A stretch of DNA of 64,000 nucleotides, from positions 1-64,000 of the forward strand of contig JAALGZ010000005.1 of assembly GCA_015227615.1 (NCBI GenBank), in the 5' to 3' direction. Of the stretch, positions 54,114 through 64,000 are shown in pieces; the first letter of the stretch is position 1; every line of letters begins with the position of its first letter. The position numbers were made by a program, and so were the translations under genes. The DNA is from Labyrinthula sp. Ha (taxonomy: Eukaryota; Sar; Bigyra; Labyrinthulida; Labyrinthulaceae). The notes beneath the pieces are model-generated. The model had not been told where the DNA came from. It saw only the letters and a list, made by a program, of their open reading frames with translations, and did not search any database.

Positions 54114-56694
54114 GTTTGGCTTATATTTAGTGTAGTCCATGTTGGGGTTTTGTCTTCCTGCTGTATTACGTTCTAATTTAACGAGACTTTCAGTTAGGAT
54201 TATGGCCGATCAGTACATCTTTTGTAATTGGCTGGTTCACCAATTTTCATAAAATGATTGGTTAGATATTGTCGCTATTGCAGAGTAGACGTAAAACACG
54301 ACACAAGCCTATCTAGAGAAAACACCTCGTGTCTGAAAGATTGATGTTGGATTATACGAAAGAAATTAGTCCAATTGGTTCAATTTCTTGAAGAAACAAA
54401 GTGATCAACTATGTCTTTAACTTGTTTGGACATGAGAGGATGGGATCCATACACTGCATAAGGTTTTCTACCTCTTGGGTTCATTTGATAGGGCTTCATC
54501 TTCTAGTTGTTAATTGTCAAAAAGTTATATATGGAGATTAATTACTCTTATTCTCTGTGTTGTGTCTACGAAACACAATTCACCCCTTTTGAGTTGAAAC
54601 TTCTCTTAAAATTTCCCTTTCCGAAAAAAATATCTTGCTCTCCAATAACGGAAGTGCCGAAACTAGCATGAGAGAACTTCAGGCTAAGTATATAGCATAA
54701 TTCATATTCATGTTTGTCATTTAGGGTGAACCCTTAGATTTCCCAGTTACTTTGCGGAATATCTTGAGTATGTACTACCATGAAACTCAGCTTAGTAAAA
54801 CCATCACGGACTTTTTATATTTGCCCAGTGCTGCCCTCGTTAGTTCAGTAGCAGTCCCATGACATAAACGGTGTACGAAGTGTCAAATGGGAGAGTGAGT
54901 GGTTTTCGAGAAATGCGCACAGTCAGTGCATAAATAATAGATATGTGGATTAAATTTTCACTTTATCAGAGACTTTGTTAAGGTTAGCCAGGGAGAAAAT
55001 ATTCGGAGGACAGTTTCGTCTAGCCGCCAAAGACTGTTAGCCAAACATTTAAAGACAATTAACTTCTGCTAGCAAAAGTAGATTTAAAAATATAAATTAT
55101 ATGCATAGATGGGCCTAAGATAATATTCGTTTGGAGAAGATACACCTGTCTCTAACATTGATATGCTTTGATTCTGGGCTAAGTATGTATGATTCAGTTC
55201 TGCTAGATCGAAACTGTTATTTAACCTCGATGGGAGAGTGGGAGTTTATATCAGGTGAGCTAATGAACTATATACGTATCTCATATTCACAATGGATAAG
55301 ACATTTGTTCTAAGTAGAATGATGTATTGCTGTGTCCCTTGCATAAAAAGTTAACATGTTTGTGAAAGTATAAACCACAACAGTGCAAAAACATAAGGAA
55401 AATCATTACCCATCACTGTTGAAAATATCGAAAAAGCTTAAACCTAAGATAGAGACCCTTATTAATGACAAGTCTAGAATCAAGAATATTCGTAACTTGG
55501 AACAGTTAAAAATACTAGGTCCTAGCTTAATCCTATATACCCGGCAATAAGTTTTCAAGAATGCTATTTGTGAATAGTTGGTGAACAAGACATCTGCCAA
55601 CTTAATCTAAAACTTTTGGTTCAAACACATCACCCTCATATCTAAATGAAACATAAGAAATAATCAAAGCATTTTCGCCTTTAAACTACTTTTGGGAAAG
55701 TAAAATTTAGTTTTAAGCTTTGAAAAGTTTCGGGAAAGCTAACATAGTTACCTTGCTCTCCCGGGTTAGGTTTATTTCCTATCGTCTAAGCCCTGATAGA
55801 GACTGAGAAAATAATCTTAATGGTTCAGTAAAAAGCTATTTTAAATCAGCATGTCTATGCCTTTAAACTTCAAGCGTCATAATCTCTTGACCTTAAGTAC
55901 TTCAGTAATTCAAGACATTAAGGATCGCCTTTTCTCTTTTTACCTGTTTGCTAACACTCCTAAGGGCTTCGATTGAACATTTTCCGTGCCATCTTTAGTT
56001 AATAAACTGATTATAAGAGGTAGTTTAAGTGACAAGCAGTGGCGCCATTCAGAATAGCCAAAGTTGAGTATTTGGGATGAACATGTTATACCTTAACTAT
56101 CTTCTTGACTAAACTTAAAAGACGAAGTATTGTATTTTCTTCTGCTTCATATTGCTAGACCAAGAGTGTACCACAGATTTCACAGCATCTCTAAAAAGTT
56201 AACAGTAGTAATTTTTGTATGCCACGGAAGGCTTAGGTGAGAAAACGCTATTCTTAGTGATTGATTTTACGAAGCACCAGTCTAAATAGATATATTAAAT
56301 TTATTTGAAATGCTGTGCGTTTAAGACAATTTTCCCCTTCACAATTTCTACAAAGAATTAGAGAGAAATCACTGAAATAGACAAGAGAAAGCGTTATTGC
56401 GGGCAAAAACTCAGGAATCAAGTTAATGATCATCATTTTTCATAGTAGCTACGTTATGACAAAGCAAAACTCAACAAGAACTAGCTCAAAGGCGTGGTGT
56501 AGTAGAACTTGACTGACAAAACTTCTTAATAAAGCGGTAACCTCTTGTGTGTAACTCTTAAATAAAGTTAAACTAAGGGGAGTTCCTAAGTAGTCATATT
56601 CTAGCAAACCTAAACTAGCCATAGATGTAATGTAGAGTCTCTTTGAAAGTCAAAAATATTCTTGTCTAAGTTCATTGGATAGATTCTAACTCCT
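54114..56694. other. Intergenic region of about 2.6 kb
   Basis: No gene supported. A plus-strand reading near 55415-55550 is somewhat protein-like (ISKKLKPKIETLIN), but it is short, stopped and unrecognised. Other frames are chance-length. Confidence 0.55.
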
Positions 56695-56856
56695 TGTATT
56701 TGATTGGTAGAAACATTTCATGAATAAATATTATGAATATTTTAACACACTCTGTACACTCAGAGTGTGCCTTTATGTCGCATAAATTAATCTATATTCA
56801 ATTCAAATAACAGAAGAAGCGAAATAATTCCTAAGAAGTAAAAAACATAAATAAAA
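56695..56856 (+). promoter_or_regulatory. Upstream region of the acidic protein gene, conserved in its pseudogene copy
   Basis: About 150 bp before ATG 56857 are recognisably the same as the inverted copy at 40434-40590, while sequence further upstream is not. It contains the palindrome listed next and A/T-rich blocks up to the ACATAAATAAAAATGG start context. Confidence 0.6.
56746..56769. promoter_or_regulatory. Perfect 9-bp palindrome with 6-nt spacer
   Basis: Arms CACACTCTG (56746-56754) and CAGAGTGTG (56761-56769) separated by TACACT, about 90 bp upstream of the start codon. The other copy at 40517-40540 keeps both arms with a single change. It could be a dimeric activator site or a transcribed hairpin. 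Confidence 0.6.
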
Positions 56857-57444
56857 ATGGAAGGAAGAACTAGTTATAGCTCTCTATTTGACTTTGACGC
56901 TATTCATGAACTCAAGTTCCCAACAGTTCAGCACGTGTATACAAAGCCTGAATACTTTTGGTATGATATGCCAACTTCCAAACTTAAAGCAACCTATGAT
57001 TATTCACTCTATCAATTTTTCCTTCACCAACATTCAGATCAAGAAGTCTGTAAGGAAACCTCTGGTTCCCCAGATTCGGCAGTTGAAGACAGTGTTGACT
57101 TAAGAGTAAGTGAATCCTTGAAATCAAGCACAAAAGCTCCAGATATTACTGATCTCACACAAGAAAGGGAAGTAGAAAAGGAAGAAGCAGTGAAAGGAAA
57201 AATTGCAGATGAGGATATGGAGGATCTCCAGCTCATAGTAGAAGCCTTAAGAGAACAGCCAAAGAACAAGAAAGCTGTAAACTATGAGGAAGAGGACATG
57301 CTTGAGCTGCTAGATACACTTTTAAGTGATTCGAATATGGATTTGCCTGGTAAGAAAACTCCAATTAAAAGAAGTAGGGAAACAGAAGATTTTTCTGCGG
57401 AGCATCAGCAGTCAAAGAGATTTCAAGCAATGATGAGTTTCTGA
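56857..57444 (+). CDS. Small acidic protein of unknown function
   Basis: 195 residues from ATG 56857, ending at TGA. The N-terminus (MEGRTSYSSLFDFDAIHELK, then HVYTKPEYFWYDMP) is the part best conserved in the pseudogene at 39897-40433. The middle is Ser/Glu/Lys-rich and likely disordered. A C-terminal acidic helical segment (DMEDLQLIVEALREQP, then EEEDMLELLDTLLSDS) with regularly spaced Leu looks like a transactivation- or protein-binding helix. A short basic KKTPIKRSRE stretch follows that could be a nuclear import signal. No membrane segment, no Cys. A nuclear regulatory role is compatible with this layout but unproven. I do not recognise the family. That a diverged copy exists with its own promoter shows it is a real gene. 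Confidence 0.7.
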   Translation: MEGRTSYSSLFDFDAIHELKFPTVQHVYTKPEYFWYDMPTSKLKATYDYSLYQFFLHQHSDQEVCKETSGSPDSAVEDSVDLRVSESLKSSTKAPDITDLTQEREVEKEEAVKGKIADEDMEDLQLIVEALREQPKNKKAVNYEEEDMLELLDTLLSDSNMDLPGKKTPIKRSRETEDFSAEHQQSKRFQAMMSF

Positions 57445-59001
57445 AGAAAGATATTAATGCAGGAAAAACGGGAGTTAAGTAATAGAAACATATTGTTAAC
57501 AATAAGTAGAATACAAAAACATGGATTCTTTAGCATTGAGTTTTCTGAAGATAAAATTATTTCAGGAAAGTTTAATTCGATCTGTTTTAATTACCTACAA
57601 CAATATTAGTAAACTCCTAGTTATGAGCTTGTAGATTTAATATTCAAAACTAGGTGAGTTAAACTAATTTGTAGCAAGCAATCCAAATGTTTTCTTTAAG
57701 TCTCTAAATTTTTCTTCGATAGAATAAAAATGTTGAATATTAGTCAGTTGATTTCAATTTAGAGTATTCTTGAAGTGTTTTACATAAAGCCTAGACAGTA
57801 TTCTTGTATTAGCTTTACACGTAGATTTAGAGAACAGTATCTTTATTCTTCTAAGAATTTCAATGAATAATTAGTATATTCTGTACATGGATTATTCAAT
57901 ATGTTGCTCTTTTATGGTAAACTTTTCTATAGTTTATATTTTGAATAAATACTCAATTTCTCAACATTAGTGAAACTATTCGATGTTGACTGTTTTCTTA
58001 TTGAATAGGTAAACTATTCATCTAATAACAGAAACTGCTATCATAGTATTTCTAAAGGTTTTCTTGGTGCTAGAAAGATCTATTGTGGAAAAGTTATCTG
58101 CAACAGTGTTCTCAAGTTTCACATCAAGGCGATTGAAAAAAGTTTTGTGCTAGGAAAATGCAAAAAAACGCTGAATTGAAAAGAGTAGTTCTTACTAAAA
58201 TATCTTGAACTCTTCCAAAGCAGCTGTTGAGCATTATTGCAATAAAATAAGAAGATAGGTTTCGTGTATCAAGTCAGCTCATCCTGACTCCCTATTCTTA
58301 ATGTGTTCTGGCTATTATACATATAATTGTCTTCATTGAGTTTCAAAACACTTGAAAAATAAATAGATCCTTCTATTATTATGAAGAGTAAGTTTTTCCT
58401 TCTTCCGTTACGAAATAGGATGAGAAAACTTTATCAAAGCAGAATAAAATCCTTTTTCTGAAAGAACTTTTCCGTATTACTTGAAGAATTAATAATATCT
58501 TTAATGAAATGATAATTTGAAACAATTAGTTTTGCTTTTTAAAGAAATTTTCACGTTAACTCCTTCCATAGTAACATTATATATCAGAATTGAATGTTCA
58601 ATCATGAAAGAAAGTCTTGGAAACAGATTTGGTCTGTTAGTAAAAGCCCTGCCAATAGAGAAGCCATAAACAAATAAAAAGTGATGACAGCTTTTTTAAG
58701 ACCCTTCTTACCTTTTCTGAATATTTATTTAAACAAATTTACCATTCTCAATTGTTCTATAACGACAAATCAATTGTTGTTCTCTTGATGATCAGCCTAA
58801 TCAATGAAGTCGAATTGATTTTAGCATCTGTATTCCCTGTGAGAGCTTCTAAAAAAGAGCATTAACTTTTATACAGACGTGTAGTATTTATATTATGTAT
58901 ATTCTTTTTTTTCCTTCACTAGAGCTCAGTGAATATTATGAATATATAACTAAAACCTTAATAATAATATATATTGAATACAAAATATAAGCTTACGTTT
59001 C
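57445..59001. other. Intergenic region of about 1.6 kb
   Basis: AT-rich, no open frame of interest. It must contain the 3' ends of the convergent genes on both sides. Confidence 0.6.
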
Positions 59002-60150
59002 TTATCTACAAGTTTCTATATCCACATATTCTGGAATACTAAGATTTGCTCTAAACTCATCAATTTCTTCACAAAATGGTTCAACTAAAGTATTTTCTAA
59101 GTTTAGAACAAAATCATCTTCTGGTTCAAATTCAAACAAATCCAAATCTATTATACCACTGTCAGAAAGATCTAAAACTAAAAACTTAAGTTCTCTAACT
59201 GCGTGAGGAATTTCAGTTAAATTTTCACAACCTTCAAAACTCAAATAAAATTCAGTATCACCATGTCCTCTAAAAGGTTCTTCTGGAATATCTTCAAGTG
59301 AAAAGTTATCTTCAAATAGTATTTTATTTACCGAACCAGAAAACTTAAATTTAGAACTTTGAAAAATTTCGTGTGGAGTTCTATTAAAAGAATTTTCGAA
59401 AAACTTTAGTGTTGAATAAGCATCTATTGAGTCTCCAACCACACGAATAACTTTATTTTCGTCTTCCATAATACTGTTTGTATCTTCCAAGATTTCATCA
59501 GTAATGAAATCTTCAAAAGAAAGATAACTCTTCTCTGAACTTGATAAAAAACTTACAAAATCATTTAAAACTTCAAAAGATTCAAGTAAAATCAAAGAAA
59601 GTTCATCAACAGGAAACTTAGAACGAAACGAAAACACCTCCGAATTTTCCAAAGTGAGAGAGTCAACTTTTTTTTCTTGCTCGCCAAGAATTCCTATCTT
59701 AGAGTTTTCAAACGTCAGTGCACCGAGTTTAAATCCAATATCTGAACTAAACGTGTTTTCTTCGATAAGATATATTCTTACATTATCAAATCTTAAGTCT
59801 GTGATTGACGATAGACCCAAAACAGATCTAGAAAAAGCAGTTCGTGGGAAACATGAAAGTTCCAAATCAGAAATAATTAGTACTTTTTCATTGTGAAGGT
59901 GAGTTTTACTCGCTAATATTTCTCTTGATCTTTCTTCATCTTTGACAGAACAACTTTTCACTGACTTTCTCTGATCGACCAATATGCCAGAAAGCAGAAT
60001 AGAAATCACAAAACAAAATATGAAAAACAACCAGAAGTAATGTTTTGTTGGAAATTGTGATTTTTCTATTCTTGTTTTAATTTCACTACCATCGTCATTT
60101 TTTACGAAAGGGTTATCTTGCTGAACTGTCACCTGTACTTCCTTCTTCAT
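59002..60150 (-). CDS. Type II membrane protein with LRR-like acidic ectodomain
   Basis: 382 residues from ATG 60150, ending at TAA. The first 37 residues are polar, then a Phe/Ile-rich membrane anchor (about 38-57, YFWLFFIFCFVISILLSGIL) leads to an ectodomain of about 320 residues. That part has repeated short units of the kind L-x-F-x-N-x-x-I and L-x-L-E-N-S (SSITDLRFDNVRIYLIEENT, then ALTFENSKIGIL and SLTLENSEVFSF). Later come LSFEGCENLTEIPHAV, LVLDLSDSGIIDLDLF and LNLENTLVEPF. These resemble degenerate leucine-rich repeats or a right-handed solenoid; Cys pairs at both ends could cap it. Very rich in Glu, Asp and Phe. No enzyme motif. Surface recognition is a reasonable inference from LRR-like structure, but identification is weak. 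Confidence 0.7.
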   Translation of the reverse strand: MKKEVQVTVQQDNPFVKNDDGSEIKTRIEKSQFPTKHYFWLFFIFCFVISILLSGILVDQRKSVKSCSVKDEERSREILASKTHLHNEKVLIISDLELSCFPRTAFSRSVLGLSSITDLRFDNVRIYLIEENTFSSDIGFKLGALTFENSKIGILGEQEKKVDSLTLENSEVFSFRSKFPVDELSLILLESFEVLNDFVSFLSSSEKSYLSFEDFITDEILEDTNSIMEDENKVIRVVGDSIDAYSTLKFFENSFNRTPHEIFQSSKFKFSGSVNKILFEDNFSLEDIPEEPFRGHGDTEFYLSFEGCENLTEIPHAVRELKFLVLDLSDSGIIDLDLFEFEPEDDFVLNLENTLVEPFCEEIDEFRANLSIPEYVDIETCR

Positions 60151-63100
60151 ATTCTTTCCAATTTTTTTGTTTTATTTTAATATGCAGTTTAGCTTAACTT
60201 GTCCCATAACTTTTAATTATTCATACGGAACATTAGGCAAACTGCGTGTCAATATTTGTTTTGGACTTTGTATGGAGAACTTTTTCGTTATGTTGCTGTT
60301 TTGAGACACAGTAACGCACCATTGCAATAGGGACAAATATTGATGTTTCAACTGCATGTAGTTAATATTCCTAAACAAAATCTGAATTATAAAACTACTA
60401 TTGAGACATTTAGTGCTCAAACTGTAACTCAGAAAAAAATATTTATATTCTGCATATCTTAAATAATGGAATTGTTTAATTTTATTTGATATGTCTCATA
60501 TTTTGAGAGATCAACCAAGGATAAACAACACATTAGGTTGTTCACTAGATATAGCACTAGATATTAGTGGATAAATCATAATGCATGGGAAGAAAAATTA
60601 TATATAAAAGATTAAATAGAATCTTTTTATCCTATATCATATAACAAGATCTCTTTTACTTATACTTGAAATTGTTACCTTCAGCAACAGTAAGAATACG
60701 TCCCACGAGTGACGAGAAAAAACAACAATTTAGAATGTTTAAACACTCCAATTCTTAATCCATACGTAAAATTCAAATAAAAATACTATGCAATATATTT
60801 ATTTTTTCCTTTCCCGCTTATTACATCACTATAATAAGGAGCAGCTTTCACTGTCTATACTGATCTTCTAATATATGTGTAAAACCCAAAGCAAACAGCA
60901 TAATTAAAACTACAGTTCTTGTAGGTTGAAAGAAAGTGATTAAATATTAAAAATGTAACAAATTCCATGCGAAATTTATGAAAATACTAGTGTGTGAAGA
61001 TAAGCAGTCTGGAAACTCTTTTTGTGAGTGGCAAAAGATATCTTAATTCCTTTTTCCCTCTGGTGCAAAATCATAGGAAATTATAAGAAAAAAACGAAGT
61101 ACTCTGTACAAGTTTTTCACATCTTTGCCTTCAGAGTTATACGCATGTAATTTTAGTTCTGTATTATTTTCCATTTCAATCAAGGCCGAAAGATTGTAAC
61201 CCAGAAGACAACTGAAACAAACTGTTTGCGTCGACTCCCTTTATTGCCTGTAAAATTTCTTAATATTAATCAGTTACATAAATATACCCTGTATGGGGTT
61301 AGTGTATAGAATGGCCGAGTATAAGTTCTTTAGATTTTTAATGCAACTATCGTGCATATTAAGAAAGATAGAATATCAAGAATTAAAACAAAGGATTAAC
61401 TTTGCATTACTGCTACAATTTGTAAAACAATTGTTTGGCAAATATGTTGGTATTGAAAAAACAGTTTAAATGCTGACTCAAACTGGGGTTGTACGACAGG
61501 CATTCACTTTTCATTGGAATTAACCTAAGACTGCTTTGAGTTTCTAAGTATGATACCAAGTTTCTTGGCTATATTCTACAACGGTTTCCCCATTTTCCAC
61601 AGCTATATGAGATTTAGTTGGTCTCAATATATGAGCAGTTGTATTTTGTTTTTAATTAACCCATTTAGCACGACTTTAAAAGTTAGTTTCCATTCTTATT
61701 TTTTCCTTGAAAGGGACTAATAGGTTATTCTTCTCCTCTTGATATATGTTATGCACGGAGCCGAACTCAAGAATCTTCTTGGCAAATATAGATATTAGTC
61801 ATTTATATAGTATCGAAGTCTAAGATCTTTCTGTACTCGGCTAAAGCATATTGTTTGTATTGGCACCCTTATCATACAGTAATACTATCAAATATTTATG
61901 TTGGTGCTAGTGTAATGGACTAGATTACTAAGACTTTAGAACTCTAGCTCTATATTCTTAAATAGACTCGTTGGCCAAGGCAATAAATACAACGTTCAGA
62001 TACTCAGATGGCACTTATAATATAATACGAATACATCTTGAGATGATTAGGTGAAAGTTTAGCTATCAAAAGTACTAGGTATTTTGAGTCAATGCGTATA
62101 CTTCACATAAAGTGGATAAATAGAATCCTGATAGTCTTCTCAGCAGTGATTAAGAGCGCATATGAGGCATGCGAAAACCTGTCTCTTGGGTGAAATATGG
62201 CTTCCTTTTTTATTGCAAAGATTAATATTTTGCCTAAAGTAATAAAAATAGAGTGTTTTATCCAGACTAAATACATAGGGTAATTATTAATTAAGAATTA
62301 TGACTTCTCGTTATTTTTTTCCGAATCCACAAGTCATAATATATTAGACAAGTACATTATTAAAGAAGGTTGATTGCCATAATCTCCTCTGGCTTTTGCA
62401 GATAAACCTGGAAAACTTCCAGATATATATGTCCGGCTTTTGAGGTCTTATGTCATGCCAATGGCATTTTCAAAACAAGGACTAACACTCTCATTAACTG
62501 CTGACTTCTTCTTTCAGTTAAAAAAGTTACTGAGGTTATAATAGAGAAACTTCAAGCGGATGGAGAAAACAAGATTAATTTTCTTCTAACCAGAGATTAT
62601 CGATGCTTTTATTGGATAAAAAGGTTCAATAGAAATCTAGGTAGTTTTTGTTTTACTGGGTTTAGCGTTTGGAGAACCATTTTAGGATTCAAACTGATTT
62701 ATTGATTTCATTTGTTTTGGCTAAAGTTGTCGGTAAAACCATACTAATTATGCCAAGGACAGGAAGATTTGTCAATTTTTTAAAGGCCATAGGTTCTTAT
62801 TTTCTAGCTGTCTTCTGGGGGGGGCGGTTTATGCATACCTAAAGAGATAAGTGGAGAAACATATGTTTTGACTCTATGGTTTGCTTAACAAAACTGTTAA
62901 ACTTCACATATGGGATACGCGCAAATGCACTGAAAGTCGCAAGCAATATACATATATGTCGAGCAATCAAATGAGGTCATTTATATTATCAAGCATAAGT
63001 AACTTTGCAGGAAGCACAGTCCTAAAATTTCTTATCAAATTATGAATGTAGATAAGTAAGGGTAAGCTAATAATTAAATCGATTCTCGTTTCTACCATTT

Positions 63101-64000
63101 AGTGAGATTATGGATTCATTGTTAAACAGAAATATCGGGATATTAACGGAAAATTTGATAAGACCTTTAAGCAATGTACACCCCAATATTTTGGTAGACT
63201 CGCCAAACGAGACATCGCGTTTTCCTAGTCGAAGCCAGAAAAAAAAACTTGTAAAAAAAAAGAAAAAACATACTTAGAAGAGCAGAAAATGTATCGATAA
63301 AAATACTGAAAGGCTGAAACATGAACAAAGGAATTATTGCTCCCAGAAACTATATCAATGATCGTTTGCTACTTATCGGAACCTTTAGATAACCGAGCAG
63401 TATGAGTACTGTGTTTCTTTGTGAGCAGAGAGTTATGAATTTTCTTTAGTCCACAAACTATATGTAAACAAGTAGAGAAAACATATTGTCAGTTACGACC
63501 CTTTATGAAAATATCAAGTCTGGGAAGATTGTGTGGGCCCTATAAGATTATCGTTCTTATTGTGGTTACCGTTAATTTCAAGCTGCGCTAAGGAATTTTC
63601 ATCGACTATATCGAGAAAAATTATTGCAAACCTTTATCACAATAAATATGCTTAAAATCGTCAAGAAACGTTACACAGCCCAATGAACTTGTCACTATGT
63701 AACTTGCGTTTCTTATCGCTATTAACGGTAAGCAAAATTGAAGCCTTATGCTTTAACGGAAGAAAGCTGCAGTTAGCGGAAACCAAGATAAGCACGATAA
63801 GTAACGGCACGTATTGGTATATTTTGGGAAATTCAACAAACACCAAAATTTCTTTCCCTGGTCAAAGTCAAAACCAAACAAGTAAAAAAAAAACTCCTTG
63901 TGTGTACAAAAAAGGTGATGCAAGGAGAAGTAAAAGTAGTTTTCAAACATGTAAAAAGAATAATATGCTCGCCCAAGCTTCAAAATTAGCTGTCCTCTAC
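60151..64000. other. Intergenic region to the right edge (about 3.9 kb)
   Basis: No gene supported. AT-rich, with short minus-strand frames at 60217-60420 and 63661-63983 that look like chance, and a run of eight G at 62817-62824. The region directly upstream of 60150 is the presumed promoter of the LRR-like protein gene. Confidence 0.6.

Noticed and set aside
1-64000. Bacterial-type features such as operons, Shine-Dalgarno sites, CRISPR arrays and insertion sequences.
   Set aside because: Introns, LTR element, deserts and membrane receptor families show a eukaryotic nuclear genome, and no direct-repeat array is visible.

Overview
The window is eukaryotic nuclear DNA. It is AT-rich, with well separated single-copy protein genes of roughly 0.6-2.5 kb, deserts of several kilobases between them, GT-AG introns and relics of eukaryotic mobile elements. 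No rRNA, tRNA, CRISPR array or bacterial operon is visible. Two neighbouring proteins carry a Cys-rich ectodomain with the pattern ARLC..EE/ARLCT..E and (G/S)TGCG.DN.YLWS, a pattern I associate with stramenopiles such as diatoms. A protist or alga of that kind is my best guess, but this rests on one domain. TAA, TAG and TGA all end genes here, so the code looks standard.

Layout. 1-5281: the right part of a Ty3/gypsy chromovirus, containing reverse transcriptase, RNase H, integrase, a chromodomain, an unknown linker and a terminal MT-A70 adenine methyltransferase domain, then a polypurine tract and a probable 3' LTR. One frameshift and one in-frame TGA interrupt Pol. 5282-11184: desert. 11185-14449: a Cys-rich (GCC2/GCC3-like) fragment, an EGF-like seven-helix membrane protein, and facing it a tandem-RGS protein, together a possible G-protein signalling neighbourhood. 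14450-21219: desert containing a decayed tyrosine-recombinase gene. 21220-22774: glycerol kinase with a 28-nt intron. 26333-35259: two 847-residue choline-transporter-like (CTL/SLC44) paralogues in direct repeat, with gene-conversion tracts. 38235-39491 and complement 52791-54113: two members of an unrecognised family of single-pass membrane proteins; the second needs three tiny introns. 39897-40590: an inverted-within-itself pseudogene of the small acidic gene at 56857, including a copy of its promoter palindrome. 44440-45900: coding relic. 46399-48599: convergent pair of type II Cys-rich membrane proteins. 51914-52714: short-chain dehydrogenase. 59002-60150: type II membrane protein with an LRR-like ectodomain.

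The two points most worth following are the adenine methyltransferase captured by a chromovirus, and the introns of about 20-60 nt that keep apparently frameshifted genes intact. Starts were set at ATG where an upstream TTG or GTG frame extends further. All family assignments come from motif reading, without database searches.
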